Made by a program: the position numbers and the translations under genes. The notes under the pieces are model-generated. The model was given only the letters and a program-made list of their open reading frames with translations, made no database searches and had not been told where the DNA came from. From NCBI RefSeq assembly GCF_014698735.1, contig NZ_JACJTQ010000008.1, positions 1-64,000 on the forward strand: 64,000 nt of DNA, given 5' to 3'. The stretch comes from Anabaena catenula FACHB-362 (GTDB lineage: Bacteria; Cyanobacteriota; Cyanobacteriia; Cyanobacteriales; Nostocaceae). Shown in pieces: positions 56,489 through 64,000 of this stretch (within the stretch, counting starts at the first letter, position 1; each line of letters begins with the position of its first letter).

Positions 56489-58828
56489 TTACTCTTGAGG
56501 ACTACCGCAAATTAACCGTCTTGGGAGTTCTTCTTCTAACCAAGTATTTAGCAATTCGTTTAAGAGTCTTTTTTGGGTAGCCGCATCAAATTGAGCAGGA
56601 ATATGTCTTTCTAACCGGACGAGCGCTAAGTATTCCCCATTTTGAATAGGGTTTAGCATTTGTCCTACAGGAATGTTAATCAAGGACTGTGCCAAGAATG
56701 GAGGTAGTGAACCGAGTTCTACAGGGCCAATCAAACCACCAACTTCGGCTTCTGTCCCTTGAGCGTATTGTTTTGCTAACTCTGCAAAAGATTGTTCACC
56801 TTCAAGAATACGGAAATAAAGTTCCTGTACTAGACTGGGTTCCTTGTGATGGAGAATTGAGTAAACAACTTGGTCTAACTGACTCTGGCGTTTTATAAAG
56901 TAGGAATGTAATTGGTTACCCCACCTTGCTTGTTGATATTTTTCTAGTCTGAGAGGACGTGTAGCCCACTGCTTCAACTGTTCTTCAGTCAGATAACGTT
57001 GTCCCAACCAAGCTTGCTTTTGTTCTATTGTTTGGAAGGCGTGTGCTTGATGAAACTGGCTCAGACATTCTGCTTCTTCTTCAGGGGTACAAGAGATGGT
57101 AGCGATCGCTTGCTCAACCAAAACTTCACAGGCTAAATGTGGCAAGAACCCGTACCTAGCTAACAGAGGGATGATTTCTGAAGCAGAGAATGCTTGTTCG
57201 CCAATTTTCAGTACTGTGTTGCTTCTTAACAAAGTTTCCGATGACAATAGTTGATCTCGGTATTGACAAGCTGCGGTTAAACGTTGTTGAGTTGTTGTCC
57301 ATTGTTCTGGAAAAGCTTGACGGGTATAGACTTTCAACGCCAATTGATAGTAAGCGATCGCCTGTTCTACATTTTCCTGCTTATTTCCCTGAATTCGTTG
57401 CTCATAGCTTTGAGCTAAATTAATCTGGGTTGTTGCCCAAGCTCTCGGTGCAAATTCATGAGTGTATACTTGCAAAGCCGATTGATGTGCGGCGATCGCC
57501 TGTTCTATATTTTCCGCTTGATTTCCGATTAATCGGTCTCGATAAACTAATGCCAGGTTATTCTGGGTCATTGCCCAATCTTCGGGGAACTGGTCACGGG
57601 TATAAACTTTTAAAGCAGATTCATAGCCAGCGATCGCTTTTTCAAGATTGTCTGATTTATCTCCTAGGATGCGATCAGAGTAGGCGATCGCTAAGTTATT
57701 TTGGATTGCTGCCCAAACTCTCGGTTCAGTAGAGTGATTGAGAACTGTGATCGCTGTTTCATAACCTGCGATCGCTATCTCCAAATTTAACTCCGGTGAG
57801 CCAAACGGACAACGCAGAAACAAAGTACCCAGATGAGATAAATCTTTAGCAATACATTTTGCTGTATCTGTATCTACTGCCAGTATACTAAAAGTAGCCC
57901 AATTACGTAAACTGTTGCTCCAAGAAGATTCAACTTGGCTGAGATTACTTTGCAAAATGGGGTAAACAGCTTGAGGATTACCACCACTATCCTTAGTAAT
58001 TTGCAATAACCGCAGCAGGAGATAAGGAAGTTCTGGAGGAGTAGAACTTTCCACCTGTTTATCTTCAGTACCTACAGGTGTTGGAGAATTGTCTGTAAGT
58101 GACTCTGGGAATTCTTCTGTAGTAGAGGGAAGAGAAGATGATTCTGAGGAATGTTTCCCTAAACCCAAAACCCCTGCTAGATTTTTGATGCGATCGGCAA
58201 AAAAGTTGATTTGTCGAGATTGTTTGCCATTATTAAGAGTCGTTTCAATCAGTAATGCTGGAGAAGAAGCAAGTTCGGGTTTTTTCTCAGAATTTAAATC
58301 AGAATTTACAGTTGATGTATCTGTCGGTTTAAGCAGACCCAATAATACCGCTAATTGACGAGCGCCATTGAGTAAAAAGTTGGCAGCATCCATCTCTCCC
58401 TGTACTGCCAGGGAACCTGCCGTGTGAGCCATCACATCCACTAACCCGGCATCCACTAGATCCCGATGAGCTTCTAACACCTGGTTTTCTTCTCCCTGGG
58501 GACAAGTTAATAAAGTTTGTACCAGTTTATTGTAAGCAGGTAATCGGGATGAAAAAGCTTCAGAGATGGATTGTTGTAGTGCTGTTAATAACTGACGTAA
58601 AAACTGCGCTGCATCAGCAGCACCTTCTTTTTCAGCTTCCTGGACAAACGTTTCTAACATTTGCAAAAATGATCGATCAATCAAGTCTTGGTGAGATTCC
58701 AAAATTTGGCCTTCCTCACCTGGTGAACAAGTCAAAAGTTTTTGTATCAGGTTTAAATAAGCTTGGAATCGTTCACGTTCTAAATCATCCTGTGCTGCGG
58801 GCTGATTGAGGTTAGTTGAATTAATCAT
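56489..58828 (-). CDS. TPR protein fused to a parvulin-type peptidyl-prolyl isomerase domain
   Basis: A 779-residue protein. Residues about 20-160 hold two copies of a repeat (YLNLIQKLLTCSPGEEGQIL / YNKLVQTLLTCPQGEENQVL). A low-complexity linker (about 170-270) leads to cyanobacterial-type TPRs (WAAIQNNLAIAYSDRILGDK, WAMTQNNLALVYRDRLIGNQ, WATTQINLAQSYEQRIQGNK; about 360-520). The C-terminal 220 residues match the stand-alone peptidylprolyl isomerases found next to HlyB/HlyD secretion genes in cyanobacteria, with parvulin core FAELAKQYAQGTEAEVGGLIGP split at 20 residues. It may fold or hold exported proteins, perhaps the neighbouring Rhs protein. Cytosolic, no signal peptide. ATG at 58828. Confidence 0.8.
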   Translation of the reverse strand: MINSTNLNQPAAQDDLERERFQAYLNLIQKLLTCSPGEEGQILESHQDLIDRSFLQMLETFVQEAEKEGAADAAQFLRQLLTALQQSISEAFSSRLPAYNKLVQTLLTCPQGEENQVLEAHRDLVDAGLVDVMAHTAGSLAVQGEMDAANFLLNGARQLAVLLGLLKPTDTSTVNSDLNSEKKPELASSPALLIETTLNNGKQSRQINFFADRIKNLAGVLGLGKHSSESSSLPSTTEEFPESLTDNSPTPVGTEDKQVESSTPPELPYLLLRLLQITKDSGGNPQAVYPILQSNLSQVESSWSNSLRNWATFSILAVDTDTAKCIAKDLSHLGTLFLRCPFGSPELNLEIAIAGYETAITVLNHSTEPRVWAAIQNNLAIAYSDRILGDKSDNLEKAIAGYESALKVYTRDQFPEDWAMTQNNLALVYRDRLIGNQAENIEQAIAAHQSALQVYTHEFAPRAWATTQINLAQSYEQRIQGNKQENVEQAIAYYQLALKVYTRQAFPEQWTTTQQRLTAACQYRDQLLSSETLLRSNTVLKIGEQAFSASEIIPLLARYGFLPHLACEVLVEQAIATISCTPEEEAECLSQFHQAHAFQTIEQKQAWLGQRYLTEEQLKQWATRPLRLEKYQQARWGNQLHSYFIKRQSQLDQVVYSILHHKEPSLVQELYFRILEGEQSFAELAKQYAQGTEAEVGGLIGPVELGSLPPFLAQSLINIPVGQMLNPIQNGEYLALVRLERHIPAQFDAATQKRLLNELLNTWLEEELPRRLICGSPQE

Positions 58829-59166
58829 GGTAGGCTATTCAAAACCGGATAATCATTTTTGGGTAAAGGGCTAAGGATATTTTTTACAATCTTGGGAAAT
58901 GAATTTATAATCATCGTTAAATCAAAATATTATTTTATTTAGCCCAAATTTTACTATGTTTTGGGTTGTTTTTTAGGGGTTTTACTAACATTTAACACTT
59001 CTGATAGTTGATACCGTTAATGTATTACCAGCAGTAATAAAATTACACTGGGTAGATGTGAATAATTAGTCCTAATCTACTTAATTAAATCAGGAAGTGC
59101 ATCAAGATTGACAGCTACTTTGAGCATCTCTATTAGAGGAAAGGTCATTGATACAACACCGAAGAT

Positions 59167-59234
59167 ATGAGGTACATATCTAGCGGGCAAGATGCCCGCA
59201 CTACAAGAGTTTTATTTTCAAGTATGTACCTCAT
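59167..59234. repeat. Nested inverted repeat downstream of the Rhs gene
   Basis: ATGAGGTACATA (59167-59178) and TATGTACCTCAT (59223-59234) are perfect inverted arms around a GCGGGCAAGATGCCCGC hairpin and ACTACAAGAG. It sits 22 bases after the Rhs stop and may act as a transcription stop or mark an inserted repeat. The rest of 58829-59255 has no gene. Confidence 0.8.
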
Positions 59235-59255
59235 TTGAATAAAATATGCTGTAAA

Positions 59256-62200
59256 TTAATCAAATCCGAACAATTTACCCAAATCGACTGTAAAAAATGT
59301 TTCTTTGGGAGCATTAGGATCATTAATAGCTTTATTAAATGGCATTAATACAGCTTCAAGTTTAGGCATACTAGCTTTTCCTTTTCCATTTACTAAAATG
59401 TCTCCCGTATAAGTGTTTACTTTAGCTGGTTTAAATTCTGCCTTTGCACCCAACAGCGTAAGTTTAAATTTAGTGACATCAGCCGTAAGCGGAGTACCCT
59501 TGATACTCGGACCATCTTTATTTGGACCATTGTCAATACTAAATTGAGTAAACAGTCCAAGGCTAATTGCTCCTCCTAGAGAGTCAAATAATGGACTCCA
59601 AGTAATCTTGCCCCCACCTTGTGCACCCAAAACCCACTTAGCCGGCTTCGCTTCCCATAATACATATTCTTTGGCAATACCAAGATCTAAACTCTGTTGT
59701 TGGTAATTCGATAGACTATTGCCATAAGAAATACCACTTACAGGGAACTTTCCTTCATACTTTAAAGAATACTTGTCGCCACTAAATGAACCTGCACCTT
59801 TTTTAGGGAGAGAGCCAAAGAATTTAGCTAAACCTGGTATGAACGTTTTATTCTCTTTGCTGTCTTTCTTTCGCTCCACAGAAAATCCAGCAATTAAAGT
59901 GGCATAAAAAGCATTAGCAGCTACACCACCAGCCGCACTGTCAACTTGAGGGATTACTCTTATATCCCACTCTACTTTTTCAGGACCTAATCCCTTACTG
60001 TAACCATATAGCAATGCCCCAGGACTGCCTCCAACACCGAAGCCACTGCTTACTGCATTTAGAGCAAATTGTTCACTTACGCCTATAGGAAAATTTCCTC
60101 TTAGATAATCTGCTGCTATATCTATTAACACTTCTCCCCAAGCCATTACGGAGAGTGCTTTCTCCAAATATTGGTAAACCTTTGAAAGTTTGTTGAGATT
60201 ATCAACGTTTTTAATGCCATTAAGGATATTTTGAATGGATTGAGAGGCATTGAGTTCTGAAAGTGAAAATAAACCCGTAGGATCGGTATTATTAGTGGGA
60301 TTGTTGATAACGTAAACATATTGGTTACGGGTTAAAGGATTCTTGATTTCACCTTCGTAAGCCGGATCTCTGCTAATAAATCTACCCGTATTGGAATCTA
60401 AATATCTTGCTCTTAGATTTTGCAATCCGGTGTTGGTGTCAAACCACTCACCGTTGTAAAGATGATTTACTTCATCATCACCAGTGTTCTTGATAATCCT
60501 GCCATAGGCATCATAGTCATAGGTGCTAGTAGTATTGCCACTATTATCCCTAATAAACATAGTCGTGCCACGGCGATCGCGACCAAAGTAAGAAACCTCT
60601 CCATTAACGACTTGTGCCAAAGGACTATTCTCACGACCGTCATAAATATAGGATTTCGTCATATCTCCATTAGCATCAAATACTGCTCTTACTGTTGAAT
60701 AGCTAGTACTGACAGGATCAACTAAAAGAGTAAATTTCTGACCATCTATTGTCTGACTAATTCGATTACCTTGAGGATCGTATTCATAACTTTCCGAATG
60801 AGTGACATTGCCTTGGTCATCTTTCATCGTCACGCTAGTGAGCAGATTCAGAGGACTCCAAATATAATCGGTGGAACCAGAACTATTAGATTTACTTACA
60901 AGGTTTCCATTTGCATCATAGGTATAAGTGGTAGTTACATTATTGGTAGTCTCTGTAACAAGCTGATTAATGACGTTATAAGTGTAGTTAGTCGTCCCTT
61001 CTAGAGAATCAATACGTTTAACGCGATTACCATTACCGTCATATTCGTATTCAATTGTTTGGACAATAGAACCTGTATAGACTTCACGCTGCAATTGTCC
61101 TCGGCTGTCATATTGATAGATAGTTGCTAATTCAGAACTCAATCCTGCATCTTTGACAAACTTATTCAGTTGATTGTTAGCATTTCGCTCATAGGTATAG
61201 GTAGTAATTAAATTGTTATTATTGTCACGAAACTCTTGATAAGCTACGCGACCTTGTTCGTCAAAACGTTGAACTTCTTTATCGCCGCTAGGATTGGTAA
61301 TCTTAATCTGTCCTAGGTCGTAATCATAAGCGTATTGTGTCAACCCTGCCAGAGTGTCGTTAATTGCGATCAGTTGACCATAATCATTATAGGTATAAGA
61401 AGTTATTTGACTATCTGTGGTAGTTTTCGCAATAAAGCCAAAGTCATTGTACTCATAACTAATTGATTTTCCATCAGCTTGCTGTCTTTGCAATATACGA
61501 CCATCTGCATCATAGCTATAAGCAAGTAAAATATCTCCCACATTATCTGTGATAGAAGCCAAAAGCCCAGAATCAGAATATACATAGTTCCAAACAGTGT
61601 TGTCAGGTTGCACTAACTGTAAAATTTGTCCTTGATCGTTAAGGGTTCGAGTAAACTCTTGCGCCTTATAATCTTTTACGGAAACTGTATTGCCAGATAT
61701 TGATAAATCTTGTCGGCTACCATCAGCTAATATACGAGTAATCTCCTGTCCATTGTCATCATAAATATAGGTTGTTACACCGCCATTAGCATCCTTAAAG
61801 GTACTAATTTCTCCAAAACGATTGTAGGTGTATTCACTAATATTTCCTTCTGCATCTTTTACAGAATTAATCTGACGCAAGAAGGTTTCATAAGTCCATG
61901 AAACTCCTTGATCATCCTTAACCGCCAATGTTGCACTAGGTTTACCCCTCAAAGCATTAGAATCTAGTTCAATTACTTCACCATTAGGCTGAATAATCTT
62001 GGACATGATTCCATTAGCATCATACAGATATTCATAGCGATTACCATCAATATCCTCTACTGCTGATACCTGTTCATTCTCGTTATATTCGTACTTGATA
62101 TAACTCAGTAAATTATCTGTGGAGTCATAAACCTTATTAATAGAGGGGCTATTGAAGGCTTTTTCATAAGTATTGAGTGTATAACTACCATCAATATGTG

Positions 62201-64000
62201 TCTCTTTGGTAATGCGCCCGATCGCATCATATTCATAAGCATTAAATCTACCATCAGGTAAGGATAGTTTAGTTACCTGACCTAATGCATCGTAGGTTTT
62301 AGTGAATACATTGCCTTGACGATCTGTATAGGTTGAAAGTTGCCCTAATGCATCGTATGTAACTAGTTCGTAAGTCTCATCGTCATAAGTAATCCGATTA
62401 ATGCGATCAAGGCTATCGTAGCCGTACTGTACCGTCACTCCATTACTTGTTTCGCTAATTAACAAATTCTGGTCATTAAAGAATTGTATTTGAATATTCC
62501 CAATTGCATCAGTTGTTTTTATTGTTTTGTTGATGTCGTCATATTCATATTTGGTCACAAATTCCGAGCTACCGGAGGTATCGCGAATAATTGCTTTCTC
62601 TTCAAGCAATCGGCCTTTAGTATCGTAGCTATAATTTGTTTCTGTACCATCCGCACTTACTTCCTGTAAAAGTTTAGCACTATCACTGGGACCATCAAGT
62701 TTATAAGATCCCATAGACACACCATCTATGAAGGTGGCGACATTATAACCAGTTGCCTTAGCCTCATAAACAATACCCCTTGAATTAACAAATTTGACTG
62801 GTGGAGCGTTTTTATCAGTACCATCATAAGCATATGTGGTGATCTCACCAGTGGAGCTAATTCCACTAATCTGTCTTCCACTTCCATCATAGGTATACTT
62901 GATAACTAATCCCGAAGGTAGTTCTTGGCTTGCATAATTACCTTGAGCATCATAGGAATATTTGTATTTATTACCTAATGCATCTACTGAAGAAGTTAGC
63001 TGGTTATTTTGATTATATGTATAGAGAGTAGCATTTCCAAGGGCATCAACTTCTTGAACTGTATTGCCGCGATCGTCATACTCATAGGTAGTAGAGTATC
63101 CCAATGGGTTAGTTACTACTTCAATTTGATTTTCAGGATCGAATGTGAAGTTAATTGGATTACCTGCGGCATCAAAGACTTTAGTTAGTCTACCTTGTGC
63201 GTCGTACTCGTTACGCATGACAGAACGATTGAGTGGATCGATGACCTGATCGAGATAGTGCTTGCGGGTAGCATTGTATTCAAACTTAGTGAGATTACCT
63301 TCTTTGTCTGTAAAGGAAACCAGATCGCCATTCTTATCGTAATTATAAAGAACCTTATTACCATCTTGATCTACTGCTGCCACAATACGCCCTTTGCTGT
63401 CGCGCTCGAAATCAATCTTCGCGCCATAGCTACTCTTAATATAGGCATCAGTCATCTCCAAGAATTCAGTAGGATTGGTATTAGCACTAACACGACCATT
63501 AAAACCAATATTGTATAAATCCTGACCGATGCGATCAATCTTGCCATTGACAGGATCAACTTCGTACTGAATTCCTGCTTCGGTAGTGAGGAGATATTTA
63601 GTATTGAAATAGGAATTAGAAAGGTCAAAGGGAACTGCTGCTAGGTTGCTGATAATCCCGTCGGGGCGGGTATCAATCAGAGTCAAATTAGAGTTCTGAT
63701 AGTTGGTGAGCGTTAATTTGCTCTTAGTATTACCAACGGCGGTGAAGACTGGATCATAAAGAGTGACACCGTTAAGATTTAGGGTAAGTCCTTCTCTAAC
63801 GGCAGGTTTGAGACCGAGTTCAAAGACTTCGCGCTTACCACCAATGGTTAGATAAATCTTATCGCCAACTTTAAATCCACGACTGCGATCAGGGATACCT
63901 AACTCTTCATAGAATGGATCGGGAGCGCCAAGGCTAGTCCGCAAATCCACATCACGGAATTCCACACGCCAACCAGGTGCGAGTTCTGAACTTGGTGTAT
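59256..64000 (-). CDS. Rhs/YD-repeat protein with unique C-terminal tip (N-terminus beyond window)
   Basis: At least 1,580 residues; the frame stays open through the right edge, with SELAPGWRVEFRDVD upstream of the first in-window GTG (63965), so the true start lies outside. Dozens of YD repeats (for example GNLVSKSNSSGSTDYIW, YDAYGRIIK) form the shell, closed by the Rhs core motif RARYLDSNTGRFISRDPAYEG ... NPTNNTDPTGLFS (ending near 60270). The last about 338 residues are a variable tip with no toxin motif I know; it has a helical start (SIQNILNGIKNVDNL) and a beta-rich, lysine/glycine-rich end (KYSLKYEGKFPVSG, FFTVDLGKLFGFD). Rhs proteins deliver toxins or act in cell contact. No immunity gene lies directly downstream. 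Confidence 0.92.
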   Translation of the reverse strand, partial: TPSSELAPGWRVEFRDVDLRTSLGAPDPFYEELGIPDRSRGFKVGDKIYLTIGGKREVFELGLKPAVREGLTLNLNGVTLYDPVFTAVGNTKSKLTLTNYQNSNLTLIDTRPDGIISNLAAVPFDLSNSYFNTKYLLTTEAGIQYEVDPVNGKIDRIGQDLYNIGFNGRVSANTNPTEFLEMTDAYIKSSYGAKIDFERDSKGRIVAAVDQDGNKVLYNYDKNGDLVSFTDKEGNLTKFEYNATRKHYLDQVIDPLNRSVMRNEYDAQGRLTKVFDAAGNPINFTFDPENQIEVVTNPLGYSTTYEYDDRGNTVQEVDALGNATLYTYNQNNQLTSSVDALGNKYKYSYDAQGNYASQELPSGLVIKYTYDGSGRQISGISSTGEITTYAYDGTDKNAPPVKFVNSRGIVYEAKATGYNVATFIDGVSMGSYKLDGPSDSAKLLQEVSADGTETNYSYDTKGRLLEEKAIIRDTSGSSEFVTKYEYDDINKTIKTTDAIGNIQIQFFNDQNLLISETSNGVTVQYGYDSLDRINRITYDDETYELVTYDALGQLSTYTDRQGNVFTKTYDALGQVTKLSLPDGRFNAYEYDAIGRITKETHIDGSYTLNTYEKAFNSPSINKVYDSTDNLLSYIKYEYNENEQVSAVEDIDGNRYEYLYDANGIMSKIIQPNGEVIELDSNALRGKPSATLAVKDDQGVSWTYETFLRQINSVKDAEGNISEYTYNRFGEISTFKDANGGVTTYIYDDNGQEITRILADGSRQDLSISGNTVSVKDYKAQEFTRTLNDQGQILQLVQPDNTVWNYVYSDSGLLASITDNVGDILLAYSYDADGRILQRQQADGKSISYEYNDFGFIAKTTTDSQITSYTYNDYGQLIAINDTLAGLTQYAYDYDLGQIKITNPSGDKEVQRFDEQGRVAYQEFRDNNNNLITTYTYERNANNQLNKFVKDAGLSSELATIYQYDSRGQLQREVYTGSIVQTIEYEYDGNGNRVKRIDSLEGTTNYTYNVINQLVTETTNNVTTTYTYDANGNLVSKSNSSGSTDYIWSPLNLLTSVTMKDDQGNVTHSESYEYDPQGNRISQTIDGQKFTLLVDPVSTSYSTVRAVFDANGDMTKSYIYDGRENSPLAQVVNGEVSYFGRDRRGTTMFIRDNSGNTTSTYDYDAYGRIIKNTGDDEVNHLYNGEWFDTNTGLQNLRARYLDSNTGRFISRDPAYEGEIKNPLTRNQYVYVINNPTNNTDPTGLFSLSELNASQSIQNILNGIKNVDNLNKLSKVYQYLEKALSVMAWGEVLIDIAADYLRGNFPIGVSEQFALNAVSSGFGVGGSPGALLYGYSKGLGPEKVEWDIRVIPQVDSAAGGVAANAFYATLIAGFSVERKKDSKENKTFIPGLAKFFGSLPKKGAGSFSGDKYSLKYEGKFPVSGISYGNSLSNYQQQSLDLGIAKEYVLWEAKPAKWVLGAQGGGKITWSPLFDSLGGAISLGLFTQFSIDNGPNKDGPSIKGTPLTADVTKFKLTLLGAKAEFKPAKVNTYTGDILVNGKGKASMPKLEAVLMPFNKAINDPNAPKETFFTVDLGKLFGFD

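Overview
This 64 kb window looks like chromosomal DNA of a filamentous, probably heterocyst-forming cyanobacterium of the Nostoc/Anabaena group. The DNA is AT-rich and carries the HIP1 palindrome GCGATCGC many times (for example near 1873, 8311 and 16263). It also has many arrays of 7-base tandem repeats (STRR type) between genes. The genes fit this group: a Mo-nitrogenase C-terminus-type protein, a BgtB-like amino-acid transporter fusion, a lactate-oxidase-like flavoenzyme, type IV pilus genes, a GUN4-domain kinase, a GH57 branching enzyme and a mycosporine-like amino acid (MAA) cluster. No rRNA, tmRNA or CRISPR array was seen. Three tRNAs are present: Leu-CAG, Leu-CAA and Gln-UUG.

Layout. 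0-2.3 kb: edge of a probable IS element, a GCS2-like enzyme and a TerB/Mo-nitrogenase-C protein. 2.3-8 kb: an accessory island around obgE, with a four-helix S23/IVP-type protein between inverted heptamer arrays, a tight three-gene HEPN / KGGVGR-ATPase / P-loop-ATPase operon and a Uma2 nuclease. 8-19.7 kb: mostly housekeeping (HGSNAT-like membrane protein, PrxQ, HPF/LrtA, LipB, BgtB-like transporter, M15 peptidase, SNase-like nuclease, rRNA methyltransferase, MurA), with a 186-bp tandem duplication and a MITE with perfect 8-bp target duplications. 19.8-21.5 kb: a two-gene AAA ATPase / TOPRIM-like module. 21.6-35.2 kb: M48 protease, lactate-oxidase family enzyme, kinase with two GUN4 domains, tRNA-Gln, two conserved cyanobacterial proteins, SpoIID-like protein, Wzz/Wzc-type protein, a Psb35-like small membrane protein and GH57 branching enzyme. 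35.9-40.9 kb: mysA-mysB-mysC-mysD. 41.6-48.2 kb (minus strand): grpE-dnaK-dnaJ-tusA-rsgA. 49.3-53.9 kb: pilB-pilT-pilC. 54-64 kb: a hypothetical protein, a saccharopine-dehydrogenase-like oxidoreductase, an ISL3 transposase remnant, a TPR-parvulin fusion and a large Rhs/YD-repeat protein that runs off the right edge.

How genes work together. mysABC should turn a pentose- or heptulose-phosphate-pathway sugar into mycosporine-glycine, and MysD would add a second amino acid to give a shinorine/porphyra-334-type sunscreen. GrpE, DnaK and DnaJ are one chaperone machine; RsgA (ribosome maturation) and a TusA-like protein are translationally coupled behind dnaJ. PilB, PilT and PilC are the extension motor, retraction motor and platform of one pilus. 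The parvulin-domain protein next to the Rhs giant may be an export or folding helper.

The most interesting unexplained items are the HEPN/KGGVGR/P-loop operon (3.9-7.2 kb), the AAA/TOPRIM-like pair (19.9-21.5 kb), the unusual sugar-phosphate cyclase motif in MysA, the 151-bp repeats that copy the mysC start codon region, and murA, which seems to start at ATT.
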